NCBI GenBank assembly: GCA_041688815.1
Contig: JBDNHK010000100.1
Span: 26,971-90,970 of the forward strand
DNA from: Rhabdothermincola_A sp041688815
Lineage (GTDB): Bacteria; Actinomycetota; Acidimicrobiia; Acidimicrobiales; Acidimicrobilacustridaceae
Length of the DNA stretch: 64,000 nt
Reading direction: 5' to 3'
Every line of letters begins with the position of its first letter. Within the stretch, counting starts at the first letter, position 1. Below, one piece after another: positions 17,495-26,928 of the stretch. The notes beneath the pieces were generated by a model, which was given only the letters and a program-made list of their open reading frames with translations, was not told the DNA's origin and made no database searches. Both the position numbers and the translations under genes were made by a program.

Positions 17495-19933
17495 CTGCTC
17501 GCCCTCGTCCTCCTGTACGGCCTCGTCTCGATCGTTGCCGCCCTGGTGGGCCGGCGTCTTGGGCCCCGGGTGTTCTGGATCGCCGCGGTCGCCCCGTTGG
17601 CGACCGTGGTCTATGCCGCCGTCGCGGCCGGTCGCCTCGGTGCCGACGGCGTGTGGATCGAGACGTACCGCTGGGTGCCGGTGCTCGGGCTCGACCTCGG
17701 GTTCCGGCTCGACCAGTTCGCCCTCCTGATGCTGGTGATCATCGGGGTCGTCGGGCTGTGCGTGTTCACCTACGCCGCCAGCTACTTCCACGACGGCCCC
17801 GAAGTGGCTCGCACTGCGGCGGTGCTGCTGGCCTTTGCCGGGGCCATGGTCGGTCTGGTCCTGTCCGACAACGTCTTGTTGCTGTTCCTGTTCTGGGAGC
17901 TCACCACGGTCACCTCGTTCTTGCTCATCGGCACCAACGACGAGCAAGTCGGCGCACGGTCCGCGGCGCTGCATGCCCTCCTCGTCACCGGCGGCGGCGG
18001 GTTGACCATGCTCGGCGGGCTGGTGCTCGTGGCCCAGCAGGCCGGCACCTGGTCGCTGAGCGCGTGGGTCAGCGCCCCGCCGTCGGGCACCGTGGTCACC
18101 GCCGGTGTGGGGTTGATCCTCGTCGGCGCGCTCACCAAGTCGGCGCAGGTGCCCTTCCACTCATGGCTGGCGGGAGCGATGGCCGCGCCCACACCCATCA
18201 GCGCCTTCCTGCACTCGGCCACCATGGTGAAGGCCGGCGTGTTCCTGGTGGCCCGTCTGGCGCCGGCGTTCTCCACCCTCGGCGTGTGGCGCTGGATGGT
18301 GCTCGGGGCCGGCGCGGCGTCGCTGCTGCTCGGGGGGTATCGCGCCCTGCGCCAGCACGACCTGAAGCTGGTGCTGGCCTACGGCACCATCAGCCAGCTC
18401 GGACTGCTCATGATCCTCTTCGGTGCCGGCACGACCGAGATGGCCACCGCCGGCTGCGCCCTGCTGCTCGCCCACGCCGCGTTCAAGGCGGCGTTGTTCC
18501 TCACCGTCGGCGTCGTCGACCACCAGACCCACACTCGGGACCTGAGACAGCTCACTGGCCTGGGTCGTCGCTGGCCCGTCGTCACCGCGGCCGCGGCCCT
18601 GGCGGCGGCGTCGATGGCCGGCCTACCCCCCCTCATCGGGTTCATCGCCAAGGAGTTCGCCCTGAAGGGGGCACTCGAAGAAGGGGTGCCTGGCGGTCGC
18701 CTGCTGCTCGTGGCCATCGTGGTGGGGTCGATGCTCACCGTTGCCTACAGCGCCCGGTTCGTGTGGGGGGCGTTCGGCTCGCCCGATCCGCACCACGGAT
18801 CCGGCTTCGAGCACGTCGGGGCCGACGCCCCCCACCCGTCGAAGGTGTTTGCCAGCGCGCCGGTGGCCCTCGGCATCGTCGGATTGGTGCTCGGGCTGGC
18901 CCCGATGCTCATCAACGGCCTCGTCGGCAACGCCGTCGCGGCCCTGGGGTACGTCGGACCGGCTCCGGCGCTGCACCTGTGGTCGGGCTTCAACGCCGCT
19001 CTCGCCCTGTCGGCGGTCGTCATCGCCGGGGGGGTGGTCCTCTTCCTCCTGCGGGGGCCGGTCGAGCGGTTCCAGGAGCGTACGCCCCACGTTCCGAGCG
19101 CCTTGCGGGCCTACGAGCGCGGACTCCAAGGGGTGCTGGTCGGTTCCGACCGTCTCACCGGCGTCACCCAGAGCGGCTCGTTGCCCGTCTACATCGGGGT
19201 GGTGCTGCTCACGGCGGTGCTGGTCCCCCTGATCCCGTTGCTGTCACAAGGGGGCCCGGAGGAGTGGCCGGCTCTCTACGACTCACCGTTGCAGCTCGTG
19301 TTCGGTCTGGTGATCGTGGTGGCCGCCTTTGCCGCCGCCATGGCGCGCCGCCGGTTCGTGGCGGTGCTGCTGTTGGGGGCGGTCGGGTACGCGATCGTCG
19401 GGATGTTCGTGGTTCAGGGGGCCCCTGATCTGGCCCTCACCCTGGTGCTCATCGAGACGCTGGGGATCGTGGCTTTCGTCCTCGTGCTCCGCCATCTCCC
19501 CGAGAACTTCCGGCCCACGATGTTGCCGGGCCGCAAGCTCGTGCCGGCGATCATCGGCACGGTCGTCGGCCTCTTTGTCTTCGTGTTCATGCTGACCGCC
19601 GGGTCGTTGCGCGACACCTCGTTGTCGGCCGACAGCGCCGCGGCCGCGGTGGCAGCCGGGAACGCCTCGGTCTCCCAGGAGTACCTGGTGCGGTCCGAGC
19701 CCGAGGCCAAGGGCCGCAACATCGTGAATGTGATCGTGGTCGATTTCCGTGGGTTCGACACCCTGGGCGAGATCACGGTCCTGGTGGTGGCCACCCTCGG
19801 AGTGGTCGGCCTGGTGCGGGCCGGCCGACGTAGAGACGGCGAGCCCGGCGACGTCGGGCCCGGCGACGCGGAGCCCGCTCCGATGATGACGAGCACCGGC
19901 GCCGCCGAGGCCGACCCGGAGCCGACCGCATGA
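17495..19933 (+). CDS. mrpA: Na+/H+ antiporter subunit MrpA, probable CTG start
   Basis: The largest subunit of the Mrp multi-subunit Na+/H+ antiporter, related to complex I NuoL. The 812-residue protein has many membrane helices and conserved ion-path residues: Glu in LFLFWELTTVTSFLL and Lys in LTKSAQVPFHSWL and AHAAFKAALFL. A C-terminal MrpB-like/DUF4040 section follows. I place the start at CTG 17495: AAGGAG lies 7 bases upstream, an in-frame TGA at 17480-17482 excludes earlier starts, and the resulting N-terminus (LALVLLYGLVSIVAALV) is the expected first helix. The next alternative, GTG 17546, would delete that helix. It is the first gene of mrpABCDEFG. Confidence 0.93.
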   Translation: MLALVLLYGLVSIVAALVGRRLGPRVFWIAAVAPLATVVYAAVAAGRLGADGVWIETYRWVPVLGLDLGFRLDQFALLMLVIIGVVGLCVFTYAASYFHDGPEVARTAAVLLAFAGAMVGLVLSDNVLLLFLFWELTTVTSFLLIGTNDEQVGARSAALHALLVTGGGGLTMLGGLVLVAQQAGTWSLSAWVSAPPSGTVVTAGVGLILVGALTKSAQVPFHSWLAGAMAAPTPISAFLHSATMVKAGVFLVARLAPAFSTLGVWRWMVLGAGAASLLLGGYRALRQHDLKLVLAYGTISQLGLLMILFGAGTTEMATAGCALLLAHAAFKAALFLTVGVVDHQTHTRDLRQLTGLGRRWPVVTAAAALAAASMAGLPPLIGFIAKEFALKGALEEGVPGGRLLLVAIVVGSMLTVAYSARFVWGAFGSPDPHHGSGFEHVGADAPHPSKVFASAPVALGIVGLVLGLAPMLINGLVGNAVAALGYVGPAPALHLWSGFNAALALSAVVIAGGVVLFLLRGPVERFQERTPHVPSALRAYERGLQGVLVGSDRLTGVTQSGSLPVYIGVVLLTAVLVPLIPLLSQGGPEEWPALYDSPLQLVFGLVIVVAAFAAAMARRRFVAVLLLGAVGYAIVGMFVVQGAPDLALTLVLIETLGIVAFVLVLRHLPENFRPTMLPGRKLVPAIIGTVVGLFVFVFMLTAGSLRDTSLSADSAAAAVAAGNASVSQEYLVRSEPEAKGRNIVNVIVVDFRGFDTLGEITVLVVATLGVVGLVRAGRRRDGEPGDVGPGDAEPAPMMTSTGAAEADPEPTA

Positions 19934-20421
19934 GCGCCGCTCAGCCCATCGATCAGGGTGACCCGCCCGAGCACGGCGGGGCCCCGATGCGACCCCCGTC
20001 GCTCATCCTCGACGTGGTGGTGCGCGCCGAGTTCCATGTGCTGCTCATCGTGTCCACCTACCTGTTGTTCGCCGGACACAACAGCCCGGGCGGGGGCTTC
20101 GTCGGCGGCCTCGTGGCCGGTGCGGCCTGCGCGACCCGATACGTCGCCGGCGGTCCAGCGGAGTTGCGCCGGTCGATCCGAGCCCGTCCGACCACCATTC
20201 TCGGGGCCGGTCTCCTGATCTCGGTCTCCACTGCCTTCCTGTCGCTGTACAACGACGGCGGCTTCCTCCAGCACCGGTTGCTCAGCGTCGACGTCCCGTT
20301 CATCGGTCCGGTGAAGACGAGCAGTGCGTTCTTCTTCGACTTCGGGGTGTACCTCGTCGTGCTGGGTACGGTCCTGTTGATCCTCAGCGTGCTGGGCAGC
20401 CCCACCGAGGACGACGCATGA
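19930..20421 (+). CDS. mrpB: Na+/H+ antiporter subunit MrpB
   Basis: A 163-residue MnhB-domain protein with four predicted membrane helices and the family signature AGHNSPGGGFVGGLVAGAA. It is part of the membrane arm of the Mrp complex. The ATG overlaps the mrpA stop (ATGA). The N-terminal 25 residues are polar. Confidence 0.93.
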   Translation: MSAAQPIDQGDPPEHGGAPMRPPSLILDVVVRAEFHVLLIVSTYLLFAGHNSPGGGFVGGLVAGAACATRYVAGGPAELRRSIRARPTTILGAGLLISVSTAFLSLYNDGGFLQHRLLSVDVPFIGPVKTSSAFFFDFGVYLVVLGTVLLILSVLGSPTEDDA

Positions 20422-20789
20422 CCGTGCTCGTGGCTGCACTGGTGGCCGTACTGTACGGCACCGGCGTATACTTGCTTTTGCAACGAACGCTCACCAGGGT
20501 CATTCTGGGTTTGGCGCTGATCAGCCACGGGTGCCACTTGTTGATCATGGCCGCCGGGGGGCCGTCGGGCCTGGCCCCTCTGGTGGGTCTGATCCGCGGC
20601 GACGAGCCCGTGGCCGACCCCCTGCCCCAGGCCTTGATCCTCACCGCCATCGTCATCACGTTCGGTATCACGGTGTTCCTGCTCGCCCTGGCCTACCGGA
20701 GCTTCCAGCTCACCAGCGACGACGAGGTCGAGGACGACATCGAGGACCGACGCATCGCCCGCCGGTCGACCGAGGCAGGTGACTGGTGA
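20418..20789 (+). CDS. mrpC: Na+/H+ antiporter subunit MrpC
   Basis: A 123-residue NuoK-like subunit with three membrane helices. It has the conserved LGLALISHGCHLLIMAAGG stretch, DPLPQALILTAIVITFGIT with its family PQALxLTAIVI pattern, and an acidic C-terminal tail. Its ATG overlaps the mrpB stop. It is a core membrane component of the antiporter. Confidence 0.94.
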   Translation: MTVLVAALVAVLYGTGVYLLLQRTLTRVILGLALISHGCHLLIMAAGGPSGLAPLVGLIRGDEPVADPLPQALILTAIVITFGITVFLLALAYRSFQLTSDDEVEDDIEDRRIARRSTEAGDW

Positions 20790-22273
20790 GGTTCCTCCTC
20801 CCCGCGCCCGTCGCCCTCCCGCTGCTCTTCGCCGCCCTGGCGGTGGTGTTCAGCCGTTCCCGTGCCGCCCAGCGGACGTGCAGCATCGTCGGCGTCAGTG
20901 CGGCCGTGGCCGTGGCCGTGGCCCTGCTCGTGATCGTCGAACGCGACGGCGTGCAGTCGGTGACCATCGGTGGTTGGCCGGCGCCGGTCGGCATCAGCCT
21001 GGTGGCTGACCTCTTCTCGTGCATGGTGCTGCTGATCGGGCTGGTGACGGTGCTGGTCGTGCTGGTCTACGCCACCGGCCAACGCGGCGCCGACGACCTG
21101 CCCGCCTTCCACCCCGCCTATCTGGTGCTCACCGCCGGGGTGGCCCTCGCCTTCCTCACCGGGGATCTGTTCAACCTCTACGTCGCCTTCGAGATCACGC
21201 TGACTGCCAGCTACGTGCTCATCACCCTCGGGGGGCGGCGCACCCAGGTGCGCCATGGCATGACGTATGTCGTGGTGAACCTGCTGGCGTCGTTGCTGTT
21301 CCTCACGGGGATCGGCTTCGTGTACGCCGCCACGGGCACGCTCAACCTGGCGTCGCTGTCCGAGGTGATCCCGACGCTGCCCGATGGGGTGCGCCTCGCC
21401 CTGGGTCTGCTCTTCTTCGTGGTGTTCGGCATCAAGGCCGCCATGTTCCCGCTGTTCAACTGGCTCCCCGACTCCTACCCCACGGCCCATTCCCCGGTGA
21501 CCGCAGTGTTCGCCGGACTGCTCACCAAGGTCGGGGTCTACTGCATCATCCGCACCCAGACCCTGTTGTTCCCCGAGACGGAGCCGTCGGTGCTCATCCT
21601 CGTGGTGGCCGGGTTGACGATGGTCGTCGGCGTGCTCGGAGCCGTGGCCCAGAACGACATGAAGCGCATCCTGAGCTTCCACATCGTGAGCCAGATCGGC
21701 TACATGCTGCTCGGGCTGGGCCTGTTCACCGTCAGCGGGCTGGCCGCCGCCGTCCTGTTCCTCATCCACCAGATCCCCGTGAAGACCAGTCTCTTTCTCA
21801 CCAGCGGTCTGGTCGAGGAGAGCTCGGGCTCCACCGCGCTCGACCGGGTCGGTGGCCTGCTGCGGCGCGCCCCGCTCACCGCCGCACTCTTCGGCCTCGC
21901 CGCCTTGAGCCTGGCCGGTATCCCACCGTTCTCGGGATTCGTGGGCAAGCTGTCGCTCATCGAGGCGGGCTTCGGCGCGCGCGAGTACGTGATCGTCGCG
22001 GTCGCTCTGCTGGTGAGCCTCTTCACCCTGTTCTCGATGGCCAAGATCTGGAACGGCGTGTTCTGGGGCGAGGCCGAGGAACCGGTGCCGGTCGTCGCCG
22101 AGGGACCAGCCAAGGCCCACGGCGCGCTGATCATGAACGGCGCCACCGTCGTGCTCGTGGGGGTCACCGTCGCCATCGCCGTGTTCGCCGGCCCGATCTA
22201 CGAGCTGAGTGAGCGGGCGGCCCAGAGCCTCCTCGACCCCTCGGCCTACGTCTCGGCGGTGCTGGGCCGATGA
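20786..22273 (+). CDS. mrpD: Na+/H+ antiporter subunit MrpD
   Basis: A 495-residue proton-translocating subunit related to NuoM/NuoN. Conserved features include the Glu of LYVAFEITLTASYVL, a Lys in FGIKAAMFPLFNWLPDSYP and a Lys in LLTKVGVYCIIR. These mark the antiporter channel. The GTG at 20786 overlaps the mrpC stop (GTGA). It has fourteen or so predicted helices, as is normal for the family. Confidence 0.95.
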   Translation: MRFLLPAPVALPLLFAALAVVFSRSRAAQRTCSIVGVSAAVAVAVALLVIVERDGVQSVTIGGWPAPVGISLVADLFSCMVLLIGLVTVLVVLVYATGQRGADDLPAFHPAYLVLTAGVALAFLTGDLFNLYVAFEITLTASYVLITLGGRRTQVRHGMTYVVVNLLASLLFLTGIGFVYAATGTLNLASLSEVIPTLPDGVRLALGLLFFVVFGIKAAMFPLFNWLPDSYPTAHSPVTAVFAGLLTKVGVYCIIRTQTLLFPETEPSVLILVVAGLTMVVGVLGAVAQNDMKRILSFHIVSQIGYMLLGLGLFTVSGLAAAVLFLIHQIPVKTSLFLTSGLVEESSGSTALDRVGGLLRRAPLTAALFGLAALSLAGIPPFSGFVGKLSLIEAGFGAREYVIVAVALLVSLFTLFSMAKIWNGVFWGEAEEPVPVVAEGPAKAHGALIMNGATVVLVGVTVAIAVFAGPIYELSERAAQSLLDPSAYVSAVLGR

Positions 22274-22872
22274 GCGGCGCATCGGTGCTCCGGAGGGTGC
22301 TCAACTCCCTCGTGCTGTTGGCGGTGTGGGTCGCGCTGTGGGGTGAGCCGAGCGTCGGCAACCTGCTCAGCGGGGTGGCTGCCATCATCGTGATCAACCT
22401 CGTCTTCCCGACCGGACCCGATGTCGTGTCGGCCGAGGACGAGGGCACCACTCGGGTGATCGCCGCACTCGAGTTCTTCTTCGTCTTCGCGTGGGCGCTC
22501 CTCGTGGCCAACGTGGAGGTGGTGGCGACCGTGCTCCGCCCCCGTCTGCGGCTCGCCGAGGGGATTGTGGCCGTGCCCCTGGTGAGCCGTTCGCCGATCA
22601 TCGCCACTTTCGTGGCCAACGCCATCACCCTCACGCCGGGGACGCTCACCGTCGAGATCGGTGGAGGCAGCGGCGAGCGCCCGGGGGACCGGTGCGGCGC
22701 GGTGAGCCCGGGTGCGGCCTCCGTCGAGCCGCCGGTGGTGCTCTACGTGCACGCGCTCACGCTCGGCGATGCCGACTCGGTGCGCGCCGACGGGCGCCGG
22801 TTCGAGGAGTTGGCCGTCGCCGCCTTCGGCAGCGCCACCGATCGGGCCCGATGGAAGGAGGTGACGGCGTGA
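22270..22872 (+). CDS. mrpE: Na+/H+ antiporter subunit MrpE
   Basis: A 200-residue MnhE-family subunit. Two N-terminal membrane helices are followed by the family sequence VVATVLRPRLRLAEGIVAVPL and the ITLTPGTLTVEI segment, then a cytoplasmic domain. A Gly/Pro-rich insertion near residues 134-157 is longer than usual. The ATG overlaps the mrpD stop. Confidence 0.92.
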   Translation: MSGASVLRRVLNSLVLLAVWVALWGEPSVGNLLSGVAAIIVINLVFPTGPDVVSAEDEGTTRVIAALEFFFVFAWALLVANVEVVATVLRPRLRLAEGIVAVPLVSRSPIIATFVANAITLTPGTLTVEIGGGSGERPGDRCGAVSPGAASVEPPVVLYVHALTLGDADSVRADGRRFEELAVAAFGSATDRARWKEVTA

Positions 22873-23129
22873 GCGTCGCCGTGACCATCGCCTACCTGTT
22901 GGTGGCCGCCGGGGCCGTGCTCACGCTTGTTCGGTTGGTGCAGGGCCCGTCGCTGGCCGACCGTGTCGTGGCCACCGACCTCCTCTTGGTGCTGCTCAGC
23001 TGTGGGGCCGGCATCTTCACGGTCGATACCGGCAACGGGACCTACCTCATCGTGATGGTGGTCGTCGGGGTGCTCGGGTTCCTGGGCACCGTCACGGTGG
23101 CTCGCTTCATCGAGAAGCGGGGGGCGTGA
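22869..23129 (+). CDS. mrpF: Na+/H+ antiporter subunit MrpF
   Basis: An 86-residue subunit with three membrane helices and the family motif RLVQGPSLADRVVATDLL. It is set by the GTG at 22869, which overlaps the mrpE stop (GTGA). Length and sequence are typical for MrpF. Confidence 0.92.
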   Translation: MSVAVTIAYLLVAAGAVLTLVRLVQGPSLADRVVATDLLLVLLSCGAGIFTVDTGNGTYLIVMVVVGVLGFLGTVTVARFIEKRGA

Positions 23130-23473
23130 TGGTGGCCGATGTGATCTCCGAGGTGCTGGTGGTGGCCGGAGCCTTCCTGTGCCTGGTGGCCGGTATCGGG
23201 CTCGTGCGTCTCCCCGACGTGTTCGCCCGCATGCACGCCGCCACCAAGCCGGCCACATTGGGGCTGCTCCTGATCAGCACCGCCGCGCTCTTCCAGGCGC
23301 GCGACTCCGCCTCGGTGGTCGCGCTGGTCCTGATCATCGTGGTGCAGTTCCTCACCTCGCCGGTGGGGGCCCACATGGTGGGTCGAGCTGCGTACCGCGC
23401 CGGTGGCCTACTGGGCCCCGACACGGTGCTCGACGAGCTGGACGGCCGTCACGACACGAGCGGGGCGGATTGA
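23126..23473 (+). CDS. mrpG: Na+/H+ antiporter subunit MrpG
   Basis: A 115-residue subunit with three helices and the family signature GIGLVRLPDVFARMHAATKP. Translation may begin at GTG 23126, overlapping the mrpF stop, or at ATG 23129. It completes the seven-gene Mrp operon, which exchanges cytoplasmic Na+ for external H+ for pH and salt homeostasis. It ends 12 bases from the convergent phosphatase gene, with no clear terminator between them. Confidence 0.93.
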   Translation: MMVADVISEVLVVAGAFLCLVAGIGLVRLPDVFARMHAATKPATLGLLLISTAALFQARDSASVVALVLIIVVQFLTSPVGAHMVGRAAYRAGGLLGPDTVLDELDGRHDTSGAD

Positions 23474-23485
23474 TGCCCCGCAGGC

Positions 23486-24958
23486 TCAAAAGGGCGTCCG
23501 GGTGATGGCGAGCAGGGCGACGTCATCGACGCCACCGGGTGAGCGCATGGCCTCGAGGCGGGCGTCGAGGCCGCCCGGTTCGACGCCTCGAAGCGTCGAC
23601 ATGACGTCGACGGCGCCGGTGGGGACGTCGGTCAGCCCGTCGGTGTAGAGCACGAGCGTATCCCCGGTATCGAGGTCCATCGAGAGAGCGTCGAAGTGAG
23701 CTGCAGCGAAGGCTCCGAGCAGCGAACCGCTGGCCTCCACCTCCTCGAGGACGCCGTTCCTCCGCACGATCACCGGTCGGGGGTACCCGGCCACGACCAG
23801 CCGCACCGTGGGGTCGGTGATGCGACCCTCGACCAGCACGGCAGTGCAGAACATGTCCTGGTCGCGCAGCGAGGCGACAGCGCGATCGATGAGGTGGGCG
23901 GTGTACGTGACGTCCTTGCCGTCGAGGGCGGCGGCGCGGAAGGTGTGGCGCGCCGCCGCCGCCGCAGTGGCCGCCCGAACACCCTTCCCGCACGCATCGC
24001 CGACGATGGCCATCCAGTGTCCATCGTCGGCGATGACGTCCAGGAAATCCCCAGCCACCGCATTGCCGACAGCCGGGTGGAACCAGCTTCGAACCGAGAG
24101 GCCGCGGATGCTGGGAAGTTGCGTCGGGAGAAGCGACTGCTGGAGTTGGTCGGCGACGGCTCGTTCGCGATCGCGGAGCTGGGCCCGCGCGTAGGCGTGG
24201 GCGATGGCCGCCGCAGCGATCGAGAGCGACTCCTCGTCTTCCGCGTCGAGATGGCGATTCGGCCCGAAGTCGGTCACGAGTACACCGACCGGCCCTGCCG
24301 GTGCGGCGAGGCGGGTGGCGATGACGCCGGATTCATCGAGGATCGTGCCGCCCTTGTCGAAGAGCAGATCTACTCGGCGCCGCAGGGTCTCGTCGACGGG
24401 CTGAAGGCCCGACCACCATTCTTCGCGGGTGCCTCGGCCGTCGTCGTCGTTGGTCAGGGTGAGGAGGGTGCGTGACGCACCCAGAGAGGCCCGGCACCAC
24501 TCGAGCGACGCCTGGACGACCTCATCGGGACCCGGCGCCAGCGCCAGGGATTGGGCAAGCTGGGAGAGGTGGTCGCTGCGGGAGCTGCGCTTCTCGGCGA
24601 GTCGGCGAGCCACGTCGCGCGAACGAACCAACAAGATGACGATCACGGCCATCGCGACGAAGGCGGTCAGGGCCGCGGCGTCGGCACTGGAGCCGATGGC
24701 CAGGTTGCGTCGAGGCGGGAGTGCATCCCAGACCAGCCCGGCACACGCGGCGGCCAGCGCCAGCACGCCTGCCTTCCAGCCGCCGACGAGGGCGGCGACG
24801 ATCACGACGAGGAGGTACCACGCTCCGGCGAAGAACTCCCGGGGTGTGCTGAACAGTGACAGCACTGCGGTGACGGCGAACGCGCCGATCACGGCGATCG
24901 CGTAGGCCGCCGCTTCTCGTGTGTGCTCCGCGGCGTGGTCGCTGTCGAGGAGACCCAT
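23486..24958 (-). CDS. Membrane GAF/SpoIIE-type PP2C phosphatase
   Basis: A 490-residue protein with three parts. Four N-terminal membrane helices resemble the DUF4118 domain of KdpD. A GAF-like domain lies at about residues 140-270, and a SpoIIE/RsbU-type PP2C phosphatase at about residues 285-490. Metal-binding Asp residues appear in AVAGDFLDVIADD, VGDACGKGV and LYTDGLTD, with a final VDDVALLAI. Such phosphatases dephosphorylate STAS antagonists and so activate sigma factors. The STAS/RsbW-like pair just before the mrp operon is a plausible target, with the membrane domain as sensor. That link is inferred from location. Confidence 0.87.
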   Translation of the reverse strand: MGLLDSDHAAEHTREAAAYAIAVIGAFAVTAVLSLFSTPREFFAGAWYLLVVIVAALVGGWKAGVLALAAACAGLVWDALPPRRNLAIGSSADAAALTAFVAMAVIVILLVRSRDVARRLAEKRSSRSDHLSQLAQSLALAPGPDEVVQASLEWCRASLGASRTLLTLTNDDDGRGTREEWWSGLQPVDETLRRRVDLLFDKGGTILDESGVIATRLAAPAGPVGVLVTDFGPNRHLDAEDEESLSIAAAAIAHAYARAQLRDRERAVADQLQQSLLPTQLPSIRGLSVRSWFHPAVGNAVAGDFLDVIADDGHWMAIVGDACGKGVRAATAAAAARHTFRAAALDGKDVTYTAHLIDRAVASLRDQDMFCTAVLVEGRITDPTVRLVVAGYPRPVIVRRNGVLEEVEASGSLLGAFAAAHFDALSMDLDTGDTLVLYTDGLTDVPTGAVDVMSTLRGVEPGGLDARLEAMRSPGGVDDVALLAITRTPF

Positions 24959-25014
24959 GAGAACTCGCTAGCACCGATCCGGTGAGGATGCGCGGCAGGG
25001 TGGGACCCGGGTAG

Positions 25015-26280
<1,266 letters not shown>

Positions 26281-26354
26281 AGGACTCCTTCAGGGGTGCA
26301 GGGTCGAGGTCGGCGGGGCGGCGACGGCTCGGTGGCCGGTGGCTGACCGCCCCG

Positions 26355-26759
26355 TCAGTCGGCCCGACCGTAGTCGTCGTCGAGTCGGACGATGTCGTCC
26401 TCACCGAAGTAGTCGCCGATCTGTACCTCGATGAACACCAGCGGCCCGTCGCCCGAGCTGGCCACGCGGTGGGCGGTGCCGGTGGGGATGTCGACGGCCT
26501 GACCGGGGCCGATCGAATGCTCGGTCTCGCCCAGAGTGACGGTGGCGTGACCCTGAACCACGAACCAGTGCTCGGCCCGGCGATGGTGCAGTTGCAGGGA
26601 GAGGCGTTGCCCCGGCTCGACGGTGATGCGCTTCACCTTGGCGTCCGGTCTGTCGTCGAGGACCTCGTAGCGGCCCCACGGCCGGTGGGTCTCGTCCCCG
26701 ACCTCGGCGTCGAGTGACTCCTGGGCGTCCGGAGCTGACGCAGATGGGGTTGAAGGCAT
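26355..26759 (-). CDS. Mannose-6-phosphate isomerase-type cupin
   Basis: A 134-residue single cupin domain similar to the C-terminal part of bifunctional mannose-1-phosphate guanylyltransferase/isomerase proteins: HRPWGRYEVL, then KVKRITVEPGQRLSLQLHHRR, the metal-binding segment AEHWFVVQGHATV and a final IPTGTAHRV. It could isomerise mannose-6-phosphate for GDP-mannose supply, but a stand-alone cupin may also have a different sugar substrate. A TACGCT box lies 6 bases before the ATG. Confidence 0.78.
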   Translation of the reverse strand: MPSTPSASAPDAQESLDAEVGDETHRPWGRYEVLDDRPDAKVKRITVEPGQRLSLQLHHRRAEHWFVVQGHATVTLGETEHSIGPGQAVDIPTGTAHRVASSGDGPLVFIEVQIGDYFGEDDIVRLDDDYGRAD

Positions 26760-26765
26760 CGGACG

Positions 26766-26771
26766 AGCGTA
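26766..26771 (-). promoter_or_regulatory. Putative -10 box of the cupin gene
   Basis: On the minus strand TACGCT precedes the ATG by 6 bases, matching the leaderless arrangement. Confidence 0.4.
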
Positions 26772-26845
26772 GGCGGTGACCCCGCCGACTCGGATTCTCC
26801 TCGTGATGGCCCAGGGCTCGGTCAGGTCCGCTCGGCGCGATAAAT

Positions 26846-26867
26846 CGGGTCCCCCGAAGGGGACCCG
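26846..26867. other. Hairpin in the cupin-topA divergent region
   Basis: A perfect 9-bp stem, CGGGTCCCC/GGGGACCCG, encloses a CGAA tetraloop. It lies between the two divergent promoters. It could be a cruciform-forming or supercoiling-sensitive element, which would be fitting next to a topoisomerase gene, but no function can be shown. Confidence 0.35.
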
Positions 26868-26891
26868 TGAGGCCCGGTGGAGGAGGGCGCA

Positions 26892-26921
26892 TTGACAGCG
26901 GCGCCGCCATGCTCCCAACCT
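26892..26921 (+). promoter_or_regulatory. Putative topA promoter (TTGACA-N18-CAACCT)
   Basis: A consensus -35 TTGACA (26892-26897) is followed after 18 bases by CAACCT (26916-26921), which keeps the conserved A and final T of a -10 box. The ATG is 7 bases further, suggesting a leaderless start. Confidence 0.45.
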
Positions 26922-26928
26922 TGGCGCC

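Noticed and set aside
17452..19428. 658-codon open frame overlapping mrpA in another frame
   Set aside because: It is Arg/Pro/Gly-rich nonsense. The membrane-protein frame has the conserved Mrp motifs.
20693..22282. 529-codon open frame antisense to mrpD
   Set aside because: A shadow of mrpD, made of His, Gln and Glu repeats typical of reversed hydrophobic codons.
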